Assembly (NCBI RefSeq): GCF_017814975.1
Contig: NZ_JAGIQA010000017.1
Location: forward strand, 62,001 to 126,000
Direction of reading: 5' to 3'
DNA: 64,000 nucleotides
DNA from: Cupriavidus consociatus
GTDB taxonomy: Bacteria > Pseudomonadota > Gammaproteobacteria > Burkholderiales > Burkholderiaceae
The notes beneath the pieces are model-generated. The model saw nothing but the letters and a program-made list of their open reading frames with translations, did not search any database and was not told the origin of the DNA. The translations under genes were made by a program, and so were the position numbers. Below are positions 37,467-48,126 of the stretch, in pieces; position 1 is the stretch's first letter; each line of letters starts with the position of its first letter.

Positions 37467-39110
37467 ATGCCCACTGACCTTCACGCCTGGAACGCCCTGC
37501 TTCGGCACCATGACACGATCCGCGATGCACAGATGCGCGAGTGGTTCGATGCCGAGGACAAGCAGCGCGTCTCGCAGTTCTCGCTGGAAGCCGCCGGCCT
37601 CTACCTGGACTACTCGAAGAACCGCATCACGCCCGAGACCATGCGGCTGCTGGTGCAACTGGCGGCCGAATCCGGCGTGCCGCTGCGGCGCGACGCGATG
37701 TTTGCCGGCGAGCATATCAACACTACCGAAGACCGCGCGGCGCTCCATGTCGCGCTGCGCGCGACGGCCGGCGATGGCTACAAGGTCGACGGCGAAAGCG
37801 TCATGCCGGCAATCCAGAAGGTGCTGGAGCGCATGCGCAGCTTCTCCGAGCGCGTGCGGGGCGGCGAATGGAAAGGCGCCTCGGGCCAACGCATCACCGA
37901 CGTCATCAACATCGGCATCGGCGGCTCCGACCTCGGGCCGCGCATGGTGTGCCGCGCGCTGTCACACCTGTCCGACTCCGACGGCCAGCACGGCCCGCGC
38001 ATGCACTTCGTCTCCAACGTCGATGGCACCGACCTCGCCGAGACGCTGGTGCGCCTCGACCCGCAGCGCACGCTGGTGATCGTCTGTTCCAAGACTTTCA
38101 CCACGCTGGAAACCATGGCCAATGCGCGCAGCGCGCGTGCCTGGTTCATCGCCAATGGGGTGGCCGAGAACGAACTGGCCAAGCATTTCGTCGCGGTCTC
38201 GACCAATACCGAAGCGGTGCGCGAGTTCGGCATCGATCCCGCCAACATGTTCGAGTTCTGGGACTGGATCGGCGGGCGCTTCTCGCTGTGGTCATCGGTC
38301 GGGCTGTCGATCACGCTGGCCGTGGGCTTCAACGCGTTCGCCGACCTGCTCGCCGGGGGCCGCGCCATGGACGAACACTTCCGCACCGCGCCGCTGGAAC
38401 GCAACATGCCGGTGATCCTCGGCATGCTGGGCATCTGGTACCGCAATTTCTGGCACCTGCCGACCAGCTGCATGGCGCCCTACTCGACTTCGCTCGAACT
38501 GTTCCCCGCGTTCCTGCAGCAGCTGGAGATGGAGAGCAACGGCAAGTCGGTGCAGCTCGACGGGCAGCGCGTGCGCACGCATACCTCGCCCGTGGTGTGG
38601 GGCACGGCCGGCACCAATGGCCAGCATGCCTACTTCCAGCAGATCCACCAGGGCTCGCAAGTGGTACCGGTGGATTTCGTCGCGCCGCTGGTGCCGCCGC
38701 GCCGGCTGCCGGGCCATCACGCCAAGCTGCTCGCCAATTGCTTTGCGCAGGCCGAAGCGCTGATGCGCGGCCGCAGCGCAGACGAATTGCGCGCCGCCGG
38801 CCTGACCGACGAAGTGCGCATCGCGCATATGGTGTTCGATGGAAACCGGCCCAGCAATACCTTGCTGATGGAGGACCTGACGCCGCACGTGCTGGGCGCG
38901 CTGATCGCGCTCTATGAGCACCGCACCTTCGTGCAGGGCGTGGTGTGGAAGATCAATTCGTTCGACCAGTGGGGCGTGGAGCTGGGGAAAATCCTGGCCA
39001 GGCCGATCGAGGCCGAGCTCACCGGCGCCGGCACCGGCCAGCACGATGCCTCGACCTCGGCGCTGATCGAGCGCGCCCGCGCGGTCCTGAAGGCAGGCGC
39101 TGCCAGCTAG
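37467..39110 (+). CDS. pgi: glucose-6-phosphate isomerase
   Basis: The 547-residue enzyme interconverts glucose-6-phosphate and fructose-6-phosphate. It shows the phosphate-binding NIGIGGSDLGPRMV, VSTNTEAVREFGI and the family signature DWIGGRFSLWSSVGLSI. The catalytic Glu lies in GTAGTNGQHAYFQQIHQG, and the C-terminal active-site Lys in GVVWKINSFDQWGVELGK. The chosen ATG (MPTDLHAWNALLRH) matches usual N-termini; a longer frame runs back into the EamA gene. The stop is only 4 nt from the convergent stop of an ABC ATPase gene. Confidence 0.97.
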   Translation: MPTDLHAWNALLRHHDTIRDAQMREWFDAEDKQRVSQFSLEAAGLYLDYSKNRITPETMRLLVQLAAESGVPLRRDAMFAGEHINTTEDRAALHVALRATAGDGYKVDGESVMPAIQKVLERMRSFSERVRGGEWKGASGQRITDVINIGIGGSDLGPRMVCRALSHLSDSDGQHGPRMHFVSNVDGTDLAETLVRLDPQRTLVIVCSKTFTTLETMANARSARAWFIANGVAENELAKHFVAVSTNTEAVREFGIDPANMFEFWDWIGGRFSLWSSVGLSITLAVGFNAFADLLAGGRAMDEHFRTAPLERNMPVILGMLGIWYRNFWHLPTSCMAPYSTSLELFPAFLQQLEMESNGKSVQLDGQRVRTHTSPVVWGTAGTNGQHAYFQQIHQGSQVVPVDFVAPLVPPRRLPGHHAKLLANCFAQAEALMRGRSADELRAAGLTDEVRIAHMVFDGNRPSNTLLMEDLTPHVLGALIALYEHRTFVQGVVWKINSFDQWGVELGKILARPIEAELTGAGTGQHDASTSALIERARAVLKAGAAS

Positions 39111-39114
39111 CGCG

Positions 39115-39813
39115 TCAGACCTCCGCGCCCATCCATTCGTCGCTGGCCACGCGGCCGGCGTCGATGGTCAGGATGCGACCGCAGCGTGCCGCCACCGAGC
39201 GGTCATGCGTGACCAGCACCAGCGTCGAGCCGGCATCGCGGTTGAGCGCGAACATCAGCGCGATCACGGCCTCGCCGGTGGCCGTGTCGAGGCTGCCGGT
39301 CGGCTCGTCGGCAAACAGGATGTCGGGACGCGCGACAAATGCGCGTGCCAGCGCCACGCGCTGCTGCTCGCCGCCCGACAACGTGCGCGGATAGTGGCTC
39401 AGGCGCGCACCCAGGCCGACGCGCTGCAGCATGTCCATTGCGCGCTCGCGCACCTGCGACGTTTCACCGCGCAACTCGAGCGGCAGCATCACGTTTTCCA
39501 GCGCGGTCAGGTGCCCCACCAGCTGGAACGACTGGAACACAAAACCGACATGCCGGCCGCGCAGCGCTGCGCGCTGGTCCTCGTCCAGTGCATACAGATC
39601 CTGCCCGTGCAGGCGCACCGTGCCCGCGCTGGGCAGGTCCAGCCCGGCCAGCAGTCCCAGCAGTGTCGACTTCCCCGAGCCGGAGGCGCCCACGATGGCC
39701 AGCGTTTCGCCCGGCGTGACGGAAAACGACACCTCGTGCAAAATCGTCAGCGAACCTGTCGTGTCGGCTACGGTCTTTCCAAGGGACTCGACGGCAAGAA
39801 TGGAAGAGGACAT
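39115..39813 (-). CDS. ABC transporter ATPase, YbbA/LolD-like, without adjacent permease
   Basis: The 232-residue ATPase of the MacB/LolD group starts MSSSILAVESLGKTVAD. It has Walker A GASGSGKSTLLG, a Q-loop in FVFQSFQLVGHLTALENVM, signature LSGGEQQRVALARAF and Walker B DILFADEPTGSLD. Such ATPases power lipoprotein release or mechanotransmission with an FtsX-like permease. In E. coli ybbA is divergent from tesA and followed by the permease gene ybbP; here the divergence is kept but pgi, convergent, follows directly, so no permease gene is beside it. Its start codon overlaps that of tesA within one CATG. Confidence 0.92.
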   Translation of the reverse strand: MSSSILAVESLGKTVADTTGSLTILHEVSFSVTPGETLAIVGASGSGKSTLLGLLAGLDLPSAGTVRLHGQDLYALDEDQRAALRGRHVGFVFQSFQLVGHLTALENVMLPLELRGETSQVRERAMDMLQRVGLGARLSHYPRTLSGGEQQRVALARAFVARPDILFADEPTGSLDTATGEAVIALMFALNRDAGSTLVLVTHDRSVAARCGRILTIDAGRVASDEWMGAEV

Positions 39814-40480
39814 GGATAAAGTGATCCGAGTGATCCGGGGCAAAAGGCGCAGGCTGCTGCTGGCAGCCGCGGTGACGCTGACGATGTTGGGCGGGATGCA
39901 GCCCGCACAGGCCGCAGCGCCTGCGCTGCTGGTGCTGGGCGACAGCCTGTCCGCCGAATACGGCATCACGCGCGGCACCGGCTGGGTCACGCTGCTGCAA
40001 GACCGGCTCAGGCAAGAGCGGTTCGATTATAACGTCGTCAATGCCAGCATCAGCGGCGAGACCACCATCGGCGGCAAGACCCGCTTGCCGGACCTCTTGT
40101 CGCGGCACAAGCCGGCCATCGTGGTGGTGGAGCTGGGTGCCAACGACGCCCTGCGCGGCCTGCCGCTGCAGACCACGGAGTCCAACCTGCGCCAGATCGT
40201 CAGCAGCGCGCAGAAGGCCGGCGCCGGAGTGCTGCTGGTCGGCATGCGCATCCCGCCCAACTATGGCCAGGACTACACCGAAAAGTTCTTCTCGCTGTAT
40301 CCGAAGCTGGCCGGCGAATACAAGGTGCGGCTGGTGCCGTTCTTCCTCGACAAGGTGATGGCCAGGCAGGACTGGTTCCAGCCAGACCGCATCCACCCCA
40401 CTGCCGAGGCGCAACCTGCATTGCTGGAGACGGTGTGGCCGCAGCTCAAGCCGATGCTCAAGCGCAGCGCTGACAAATAG
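39812..40480 (+). CDS. tesA: SGNH-fold arylesterase / acyl-CoA thioesterase I
   Basis: The 222-residue exported hydrolase has the GDSL signature LLVLGDSLSAEYGI (Ser nucleophile), the oxyanion Gly and Asn in blocks NASISGETTIGG and ELGANDALRG, and the catalytic Asp-His in DRIHPTAEAQP. The N-terminus KVIRVIRGKRRRLLLAAAVTLTM with cleavage near AQAA is a signal peptide, so it acts in the periplasm as in E. coli TesA, which hydrolyses thioesters and lysophospholipids. The start is taken at 39812; an in-frame ATG at 39800 is possible because AGAGGA sits too close to 39812. A bidirectional terminator follows. Confidence 0.93.
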   Translation: MDKVIRVIRGKRRRLLLAAAVTLTMLGGMQPAQAAAPALLVLGDSLSAEYGITRGTGWVTLLQDRLRQERFDYNVVNASISGETTIGGKTRLPDLLSRHKPAIVVVELGANDALRGLPLQTTESNLRQIVSSAQKAGAGVLLVGMRIPPNYGQDYTEKFFSLYPKLAGEYKVRLVPFFLDKVMARQDWFQPDRIHPTAEAQPALLETVWPQLKPMLKRSADK

Positions 40481-40520
40481 ACCCTGAAAAATAGACGTTT
40501 GCGACGAAGCTTCCAACAAC

Positions 40521-40552
40521 AAAAAACCCCTGCCGCCATGGCAGGGGTTTTT
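40521..40552. terminator. bidirectional rho-independent terminator between tesA and ppiD
   Basis: AAAAACCCCTGCCGC and the inverted GGCAGGGGTTTTT form a symmetrical hairpin with A-run and T-run on opposite sides, serving convergent tesA (plus) and ppiD (minus). Confidence 0.92.
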
Positions 40553-40593
40553 ACTTGCGGCGCGCCACGTGGCGCGGGGGCGCCTAGCTGGCC

Positions 40594-42525
40594 TTACTCG
40601 GCACCCTGCGCTTGCTTGCCCGCCGGCGTCAACAGCTTGACCTTGGAGCGCGCCTTCAGGCTTTCATAGAAGGCCTGCAGGTCGGCCTGGCCGGCGAGCT
40701 GCGACAGTTGCTGCGCCTCGGCCTGGCGTTGCGCCGGGTTGGCTTGCGCCGGCTGGTTGACCTTGGAGATGCGATAGACGGCATAGCCATCGGCGCCGAG
40801 GTCAACGCCAACCACCGCGGGCAGCTTGGTGGCATCGGCCCGCATCACTGCCTCGACTGCCTTCGGCGGCACGCCATCGGCCTTGGCGCGCGACACGGTC
40901 TGCACCGCGCCGAAGCCATCGGCGCTGTCGGTTTTCTTCAGCGCCTCGACGCGCGCCTCGCCGTCCTTGCGAGCCAGTTCCGCAGCCTGCTGGGCGATAT
41001 AGCCTTCGCGCACCTTGGCTTCCACTTCCTCGAACTTGCGCACGGTGGCCGGGCGATAGTCGACGATGCGGGCCGCGACCAGCGTATTCGGTGCGACCTG
41101 GACGGCTTCGGTATTGCGCTTCTTCTGGATCGACTCTTCGCTGAACAGTGCCTTCAGCACCTTCTCGTTGTTGAGCGGGTTCTGCGCGCCCAGGGCCAGG
41201 TTCGGCTGGCGGGTCACGTTGTCGGCGGTCTGGATCGTCAGCTTGAACTTGTCGGCGGCCGGCTTCAGGCTGTCAGCCTGTTCGTACACCGTGTTGCCGA
41301 AGGCGTCGGCCTGCTCGGCGAACTTTTTGTCGGCCAACTGCTTGCGCAGTTCCGCTTCCAGTTCGGTGCGCACAGATTCAAGCGGTTTGGTTTCCGACGG
41401 CTTGGTGCCGGTCAGCTTGATGATGTGGTAGCCGTAGTCGGTCTCGACCACGTCGCTGATCTGGCCATCCTTGAGCGCGTACATCGCGTCTTCGAACGGC
41501 TTGACCAGGGCGCCCCGGCCCATGAAGCCGAGATCGCCGCCCTTCTCGGCCGAGCCCGGATCCTGCGACTGCTTCTTCGCCACGTCGGCAAAGGTCTCGG
41601 GATGCTTGCGCAGCTCTTCCAGCATCTTGGCCGCCTTGTCCTTGGCGGCCTGGCGTTCGGCAGCCGGCGCATCCTTCGGCGCGACGATCAGGATATGGCT
41701 GGCGCGGCGCTGCTCATCGGTACGGAAGCGCGCGATATTGCTTTCGTAGTACGACTTCAACTCTTCCGGCGTGACCGCCTGCGCGGCGGCAAGCGCTTCG
41801 CCCGACAGCACGAGGTATTCGACCTTGGCCTGCTCCGGCACCGAGAATGCCGACTGGTGGCCGTCGTAGTAAGCCTTCAGCGCGGCTGCATCGGGCTGCA
41901 CCTTGGCGGTGTAGCTGGCCGGCTTGAACACCAGCGCCTGCACGTCGCGCTGCTGGTCGCGCACGGCGATCAGGCGCTCGAGCAGCGACTTGGGCATGAA
42001 CGCCGTGGCGGCCACCGATGCGCCCAGTTGCTGCGTCGCCAGCTCGAAGCGCATGCGGGCATCGAACTGCTCGGGCGTCATGCCCTGCGACTGCAACAGC
42101 TGCAGGTAGGCCTTGTCATCGACCTTGCCGTCCGCCTTGCGCGGCAGCTGGGCGATCGCCGGCAGGTTGCTGATTTCCTCGAGCAGCTTGGCATCCGACA
42201 CGGTCAGGTGCTCGCGCGCCACGGTGTTGGCCATCACGCGCTGCAGGATCAGCTGGTCCAGTACCGACTTGCGGGCTTCCGGGCCTTCGAACTGGCGCGG
42301 ATCGTAGTTGTTGCCCAGGATCTGGCGCGCACGCTCGCTCTGGTCACGCACGACGTTGTCGACTTCCTGCACGCTGATGGCCCGGCCATCGACCTTGGCC
42401 GCGTCGTGCGAGCTGTCCATGAAGCGCGAGTAGCTCTCCACGCCGAAGAACACGAACGACGGGAAAACAAGCACCAGCAGCAGCAAGAGCATCAGGCGCC
42501 GGTTGTTGCGTACGAAATCAAGCAT
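40594..42525 (-). CDS. ppiD: inner-membrane-anchored periplasmic chaperone/peptidyl-prolyl isomerase PpiD
   Basis: The 643-residue protein has one N-terminal membrane anchor ([20 protein letters not shown], about 9-28) with the body in the periplasm. A SurA-like N-domain follows ([15 protein letters not shown]), then one parvulin domain with [34 protein letters not shown] and [14 protein letters not shown], then a C-terminal chaperone region. PpiD assists newly exported outer-membrane proteins at the Sec exit. It is downstream of lon as in E. coli, but here tRNA genes rather than hupB fill the interval. Confidence 0.96.
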   Translation of the reverse strand: MLDFVRNNRRLMLLLLLVLVFPSFVFFGVESYSRFMDSSHDAAKVDGRAISVQEVDNVVRDQSERARQILGNNYDPRQFEGPEARKSVLDQLILQRVMANTVAREHLTVSDAKLLEEISNLPAIAQLPRKADGKVDDKAYLQLLQSQGMTPEQFDARMRFELATQQLGASVAATAFMPKSLLERLIAVRDQQRDVQALVFKPASYTAKVQPDAAALKAYYDGHQSAFSVPEQAKVEYLVLSGEALAAAQAVTPEELKSYYESNIARFRTDEQRRASHILIVAPKDAPAAERQAAKDKAAKMLEELRKHPETFADVAKKQSQDPGSAEKGGDLGFMGRGALVKPFEDAMYALKDGQISDVVETDYGYHIIKLTGTKPSETKPLESVRTELEAELRKQLADKKFAEQADAFGNTVYEQADSLKPAADKFKLTIQTADNVTRQPNLALGAQNPLNNEKVLKALFSEESIQKKRNTEAVQVAPNTLVAARIVDYRPATVRKFEEVEAKVREGYIAQQAAELARKDGEARVEALKKTDSADGFGAVQTVSRAKADGVPPKAVEAVMRADATKLPAVVGVDLGADGYAVYRISKVNQPAQANPAQRQAEAQQLSQLAGQADLQAFYESLKARSKVKLLTPAGKQAQGAE

Positions 42526-42625
42526 GCGGATTCGGGTAATGGATTGGCACGAAAGACAAACTCCGCGATTCTAGCAGGAGCCGGTGGTGGCGGACCTTTT
42601 GTGGCGGCAGCCAAACACGGCGCAG

Positions 42626-42656
42626 AAATGAAAAACGCCCGCTGAAGCGGGCGTTT
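42626..42656 (-). terminator. duplicated terminator, copy distal to the tRNAs
   Basis: Minus-strand AACGCCCGCTTCAGCGGGCG plus TTTTT is a rho-independent terminator. It is identical to that directly after tRNA-Asp and is part of a 66-bp duplication with one mismatch. Confidence 0.85.
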
Positions 42657-42666
42657 CGTAAAACTG

Positions 42667-42772
42667 TGGCGGAGTGGACGGGACTCGCCCACATCCTGCG
42701 GGCCGCGGCTGCGCTTGCAAGCGCAGCCCTTCGTGTCCCGCCGGAAGCCGCGCAGGCGGCTTCCTCCACTCC
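42667..42772 (-). ncRNA. tRNA-like structured element with CCA end, next to tRNA-Asp
   Basis: On the minus strand this 106-nt stretch opens with GGAGTGGA and closes with TCCACTCCGCCA, exactly as the acceptor end of the neighbouring tRNA-Asp, but the middle is unrelated. By eye it folds into a closing stem of 10 bp (GCGGAGTGGA/TCCACTCCGC), hairpin 1 GGAAGCCGC/GCGGCTTCC, an inner 6-bp stem CGGGAC/GTCCCG, hairpin 2 from palindrome GGCTGCGCTTGCAAGCGCAG, and hairpin 3 GCCCGCA/TGTGGGC. Almost every base is paired. The 3' 21 nt plus the following terminator duplicate those of tRNA-Asp. It might be a tRNA-derived RNA gene, a palindrome inserted in a duplicated tRNA 3' end, or a scar of integration. 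Confidence 0.5.
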
Positions 42773-42776
42773 GCAC

Positions 42777-42807
42777 AAATGAAAAACGCCCGCTGAAGCG
42801 GGCGTTT
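42777..42807 (-). terminator. terminator after tRNA-Asp
   Basis: AACGCCCGCTTCAGCGGGCG followed by TTTTTCATTT on the minus strand, 10 nt beyond the tRNA-Asp CCA end. Confidence 0.88.
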
Positions 42808-42817
42808 CGTAAAACTG

Positions 42818-42894
42818 TGGCGGAGTGGACGGGACTCGAACCCGCGACCCCCGGCGTGACAGGCCGGTATTCTAACCGACTGAACTACCACTCC
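42818..42894 (-). tRNA. tRNA-Asp (anticodon GUC)
   Basis: The 77-nt gene reads GGAGTGGTAGTTCAGTCGGT at its 5' end, has anticodon GTC in the loop CTGTCAC, a T-arm GCGGGTTCGAGTCCCGT and an encoded GCCA end. All four stems pair. It lies 51 nt downstream of tRNA-Val on the same strand and is probably cotranscribed. Confidence 0.98.
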
Positions 42895-42945
42895 TTTGTC
42901 GGTTGCTTCCTGCCGCATATTTGCCGCGATTGCGATGGGGGAACG

Positions 42946-43021
42946 TGGTGGGTGCTGAGGGGCTCGAACCCCCGACCTACGCCTTGTAAGGGCGCCGCTC
43001 TACCAACTGAGCTAAGCACCC
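42946..43021 (-). tRNA. tRNA-Val (anticodon UAC)
   Basis: The 76-nt gene begins GGGTGCTTAGCTCAGTTGGT, has anticodon TAC in CTTACAAG, T-arm GGGGGTTCGAGCCCCTC and ends in GCACCCACCA with CCA encoded. It precedes tRNA-Asp in the lon-ppiD interval. Confidence 0.98.
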
Positions 43022-43108
43022 ATTCGACCATCGCAGGCAGGCTGCCTGCAGGTTGCTTTCGCTTCGCACCTCGCGGCAGCTGCCGTGGTTTGCGTTGCGA
43101 GGGCGCAA

Positions 43109-43137
43109 GTGTAATACAGGAGATTTCAGTTTGCCAA
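43109..43137 (-). promoter_or_regulatory. candidate promoter of the tRNA-Val/tRNA-Asp unit
   Basis: On the minus strand TTGGCA (43132-43137) and TTACAC (43109-43114) are 17 nt apart, followed by a GC-rich discriminator (GCGCCC) as is usual at stringently controlled stable-RNA promoters. An overlapping TATTAC with a 15-nt spacer is the alternative -10. Confidence 0.4.
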
Positions 43138-43149
43138 GGCCGTGCGCAT

Positions 43150-43185
43150 AAAAAAACGCCGCCGGGCATCGCTGCCCCGCGGCGC
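43150..43185 (-). terminator. terminator of lon
   Basis: Minus-strand CGCCGCGGGGCA-GCGA-TGCCCGGCGGCG followed by TTTTTTT, starting about 19 nt after the lon stop. Confidence 0.88.
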
Positions 43186-43203
43186 TCATTTCACGTAGCC
43201 CGA

Positions 43204-45615
43204 TCAGTGGTGCAGACGCTCCACCTTGGCCGTGGCCTTGTCCGCCACGTCAGCGGGCTTGGCATCTTCTTCCGCCAACGGCTCCGGCTTGCGCTCGAGC
43301 GCCAGTTCCAGCACCTTGTCGATCCAGCGCACCGGCACGATCTCGATGGCGTTCTTCACGTTGTCGGGGATCTCGGCCAGGTCCTTGACGTTTTCCTCCG
43401 GAATCAGCACCAGCTTGATGCCGCCACGGTGGGCCGCCAGCAACTTTTCCTTCAGGCCACCGATCGGCAGCACCTCGCCGCGCAGCGTGATTTCGCCGGT
43501 CATGGCGACATCCGCGCGCACCGGGATGCCGGTCAGCACCGACACCAGCGCGGTGGTCATGGCACCGCCTGCCGACGGGCCGTCCTTGGGCGTCGCGCCT
43601 TCGGGCACGTGGATGTGGATGTCGCGCTTCTCGAACATCTCATCCGTGATGCCCAGGCGGCGTGCCCGCGAACGCACCACCGAGCGCGCGGCCTCGACCG
43701 ACTCCTTCATCACATCGCCCAGCGAACCGGTGCGGGTGATGTTGCCCTTGCCCGGCATGATCGCGGCTTCGATGGTCAGCAGGTCGCCGCCCACCTCGGT
43801 CCACGCCAGGCCGGTGACCTGTCCAACCTGGTTTTCCTTGCCGGCCAGGCCGAAGTCGTACTTGCGCACGCCCAGGAATTTGTCCAGGTTCTCGGAATCG
43901 ACCTTGATCGTGCCGGACTCCTTCCTCAGCAGCAGGAGCTTGACCGCCTTGCGGGCAATCTTGGACACCTCGCGCTCAAGCGAACGCACACCGGCTTCGC
44001 GCGTGTAGTAGCGGATGATGTCGCGAATCGCAGCATCGGTCACTTCGATCTCGCCAGCCTTCAGACCGTTGTTCTTGATCTGCTTCGGCAGCAGGTAACG
44101 CGTGGCGATGTTGAGCTTCTCCTCCTCGGTGTAACCCGACAGGCGGATCACTTCCATACGGTCGAGCAGCGGCGGCGGGATGTTCAGCGAGTTCGACGTC
44201 GCCACGAACATCACGTCCGACAGGTCGAAGTCCACCTCGATGTAGTGGTCCTGGAACGTATGGTTCTGTTCCGGGTCCAGCACCTCGAGCAGCGCCGACG
44301 ACGGATCGCCGCGGAAATCCATGCCCATCTTGTCGATTTCATCGAGCAGGAAGAGCGGATTGCGCACGCCGACCTTGGACAGGCTCTGCAGGATCTTGCC
44401 CGGCATCGAGCCGATGTAGGTACGGCGGTGGCCGCGGATCTCGGCCTCGTCACGCACGCCACCCAGTGCCATGCGCACGAACTTGCGGTTCGTCGCGCGC
44501 GCAACCGACTGGCCGAGCGAGGTCTTGCCCACGCCGGGAGGCCCGACCAGGCACAGGATCGGCGCCTTCACCTTGTCCACGCGCTGTTGCACCGCGAGGT
44601 ACTCGAGAATGCGTTCCTTGACCTTCTCCAGGCCGTAGTGGTCTTCATCCAGTACGCGCTCGGCGTTGGCCAGGTCATTGTTGACCTTGCTCTTCTTGCG
44701 CCACGGCAGGTTCACCAGCGTGTCGATGTAGTTGCGCACGACGGTGGCCTCGGCCGACATCGGCGACATCAGCTTGAGCTTCTTGAATTCGGCGTCGGCC
44801 TTCTTCTTGGCTTCCTTCGGCATGCGCGCAGCCTTGATGCGCTTGTCGAGCTCTTCCAGGTCGGCGCCTTCCTCGCCCTCGCCCAGTTCCTTCTGGATGG
44901 CCTTGACCTGCTCGTTCAGGTAGTACTCGCGCTGGCTCTTCTCCATCTGGCGCTTGACGCGGCCACGGATGCGCTTTTCAACCTGCAGGATGTCGATCTC
45001 GCCCTCGAGCTGCGACAGCAGGCTTTCCAGGCGCTCGGTCACATTGACCATCTCCAGGATCTTCTGCTTCTGCTCGAGCTTGATCGGCAGGTGCGCGGCG
45101 ATAGTGTCGGCCAGGCGCCCTGCCTCGTCGATGCCCGACAGCGAGGTCAGGATCTCCGGCGGGATCTTCTTGTTGAGCTTTACGTACTGGTCGAACTGCG
45201 ACACGATCGCGCGGCGCAGGGCCTCGGTCTCGGCGCTTTCGCCAGGTGCGGGCGGCACGGGCACGGCTTCGCACATGAAGTGCGACTCGTCCTCGCTCAC
45301 CTCGCGGATATTGGCACGCTGCGTACCTTCGACCAGCACCTTCACGGTACCGTCGGGCAGCTTCAGCATTTGCAGGATATTGGCGATGCAGCCGACCTCG
45401 TACAGGTCGTCGGCGGTCGGCTCGTCCTTGGCCGCCGTCTTCTGGGCTACGAGCATGATGCTCTTGCCCGCCTCCATCGCAGTCTCAAGCGCCTTGATGG
45501 ACTTCGGGCGTCCCACGAACAGCGGGATCACCATGTGCGGAAACACCACCACGTCGCGCAGCGGCAACAGTGGGAGGCGAATCGGCTCGGCCGGGAGGAG
45601 TTGTGTTCCGGACAT
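43204..45615 (-). CDS. lon: ATP-dependent protease Lon
   Basis: The protein is 803 residues from the preferred ATG ([19 protein letters not shown]), which has GGGG 6 nt upstream; starts one codon or seven codons upstream are possible. It has the N-terminal substrate domain, a coiled region, AAA+ Walker [12 protein letters not shown], Walker [11 protein letters not shown], and the C-terminal serine-lysine protease site with Ser681 in PKDGPSAGG and Lys724 in [10 protein letters not shown]. Lon degrades misfolded and regulatory proteins in the cytoplasm. A charged, Lys/Glu/Ala-rich tail of about 25 residues extends past E. coli Lon. It follows clpX, separated by the clpX terminator. Confidence 0.98.
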   Translation of the reverse strand: MSGTQLLPAEPIRLPLLPLRDVVVFPHMVIPLFVGRPKSIKALETAMEAGKSIMLVAQKTAAKDEPTADDLYEVGCIANILQMLKLPDGTVKVLVEGTQRANIREVSEDESHFMCEAVPVPPAPGESAETEALRRAIVSQFDQYVKLNKKIPPEILTSLSGIDEAGRLADTIAAHLPIKLEQKQKILEMVNVTERLESLLSQLEGEIDILQVEKRIRGRVKRQMEKSQREYYLNEQVKAIQKELGEGEEGADLEELDKRIKAARMPKEAKKKADAEFKKLKLMSPMSAEATVVRNYIDTLVNLPWRKKSKVNNDLANAERVLDEDHYGLEKVKERILEYLAVQQRVDKVKAPILCLVGPPGVGKTSLGQSVARATNRKFVRMALGGVRDEAEIRGHRRTYIGSMPGKILQSLSKVGVRNPLFLLDEIDKMGMDFRGDPSSALLEVLDPEQNHTFQDHYIEVDFDLSDVMFVATSNSLNIPPPLLDRMEVIRLSGYTEEEKLNIATRYLLPKQIKNNGLKAGEIEVTDAAIRDIIRYYTREAGVRSLEREVSKIARKAVKLLLLRKESGTIKVDSENLDKFLGVRKYDFGLAGKENQVGQVTGLAWTEVGGDLLTIEAAIMPGKGNITRTGSLGDVMKESVEAARSVVRSRARRLGITDEMFEKRDIHIHVPEGATPKDGPSAGGAMTTALVSVLTGIPVRADVAMTGEITLRGEVLPIGGLKEKLLAAHRGGIKLVLIPEENVKDLAEIPDNVKNAIEIVPVRWIDKVLELALERKPEPLAEEDAKPADVADKATAKVERLHH

Positions 45616-45781
45616 CATTTTCCCCAAGTCAGTCATTTAAGGCGTAAATTGGGCCGCCTGATTCGATTACAAGATACATGCCAATCGATTCACCAAGACA
45701 GGAAGATGCCGCTCCCTGCACTTGCAGGCCCCTCTGAAACAGCATACCCGCGTTTCCTCCTTCTCGTCGGTGGAAATAAAC

Positions 45782-45815
45782 AAAAAAAGCCGCTCGCTTC
45801 TACGCGAACGGCTTT
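45782..45815 (-). terminator. terminator of clpX
   Basis: Minus-strand AGCCGTTCGCGT-AGA-AGCGAGCGGCT hairpin followed by TTTTTTTG, about 56 nt beyond the clpX stop. It separates clpX from lon, so lon needs its own promoter, which I could not place with confidence. Confidence 0.85.
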
Positions 45816-45870
45816 CTCGCCTCGCTGCCGGTGTGGTTCCAAACACTTACCACCCTTGGCAGCTCTCGCG

Positions 45871-47148
<1,278 letters not shown>

Positions 47149-47275
47149 AGGAATCAGTCACTTTTGCATTGCGCACACCGCGGGGCGAAAGGCTCCCCGG
47201 CAATACGCTTTAAACGCATCATACGCCAAAACAATTGGCCTCACCGGCGCTCTCCCCCAGCCTGTGGGGCAAAAG

Positions 47276-47303
47276 CAAAAAACGAGGCACAAGGCCTCGT
47301 TCA
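47276..47303 (-). terminator. terminator of clpP
   Basis: Minus-strand GAACGAGGC-CTTGT-GCCTCGTTTTTTGC, a compact stem and T-run about 117 nt beyond the clpP stop. The rest of 47149-47419 shows no gene. Confidence 0.8.
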
Positions 47304-47419
47304 GGTGTAGCCTTCGCGTTTTGGGCAATGCTGCCGCGCCAAGGCGTTCCGCGCAATGCGGGTTTCCCGGCAGACCGGCATAGCCGCCGTTGCGGATTGC
47401 GCCGCGGCGGCCCGTGGCA

Positions 47420-48070
47420 TCAGCCGCGGCGGGCGATGACCTTGTCCACCAGGCCGTAGTCCACCGCCTGGTCGCCGCTCATGAAGTTGTCGCGATCGGT
47501 ATCGCGCGCAATCTTCTCGACCGGCTGGCCGGTCACTTCCGACAGGATGCTGTTCAGCCGCTCGCGCAGGTACAGGATCTCGCGCGCCTGGATTTCGATA
47601 TCCGAGGCCTGGCCGCGCGCGCCGCCCAGCGGCTGGTGGATCATGATGCGCGAGTTGGGCAGCGCGAAACGCTTGCCCTTGGCGCCGGCCGCCAGCAGGA
47701 AGGCGCCCATGCTCGCCGCCATGCCCATGCACAGCGTGGACACGTCCGGCTTGATGAACTGCATGGTGTCGTAGATCGCCAGCCCCGCCGAGACGGAACC
47801 GCCCGGCGAGTTGATGTAGAGCGACACGTCCTTGTCGGGGTTCTCGCTTTCCAGGAACAGCAGCTGTGCCACCACCAGGTTGGCGGTCTGGTCGTTGACC
47901 TCGCCCACCATGAACACCACACGCTCCTTCAGCAGGCGCGAATAGATGTCATAGGCGCGCTCGCCCCGGCCGGACTGCTCGACGACCATCGGCACCAGCC
48001 CCAGGCCCTGGGTTTCCAGTGCCGAAGCCTGCGTGGTGGCGAGACGGTCAAGCAAATCATTGCGGGTCAT
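47420..48070 (-). CDS. clpP: ATP-dependent Clp protease proteolytic subunit ClpP
   Basis: The 216-residue serine peptidase has Ser120 in GMAASMGAF, His145 in [10 protein letters not shown] and Asp194 in RDTDRDNFM, with the spacing of E. coli ClpP. The head-domain stretch [17 protein letters not shown] is canonical, and a short N-terminal propeptide is likely. The ATG at 48070 follows GGAGAACCTGC, which decides against a start 12 codons upstream. It forms the double heptamer used by ClpX. It follows the tig gene with a long hairpin between. Confidence 0.98.
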   Translation of the reverse strand: MTRNDLLDRLATTQASALETQGLGLVPMVVEQSGRGERAYDIYSRLLKERVVFMVGEVNDQTANLVVAQLLFLESENPDKDVSLYINSPGGSVSAGLAIYDTMQFIKPDVSTLCMGMAASMGAFLLAAGAKGKRFALPNSRIMIHQPLGGARGQASDIEIQAREILYLRERLNSILSEVTGQPVEKIARDTDRDNFMSGDQAVDYGLVDKVIARRG

Positions 48071-48126
48071 GCAGGTTCTCCATGGATTCGTCGGATCGCA
48101 AGGCAATCAGTCACTCGGGGCACCGG

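Noticed and set aside
42622-42838. Attachment sites of a present genomic island
   Set aside because: The tRNA-Asp repeat brackets only about 85 bp of unique sequence and no integrase; at most it is a scar.
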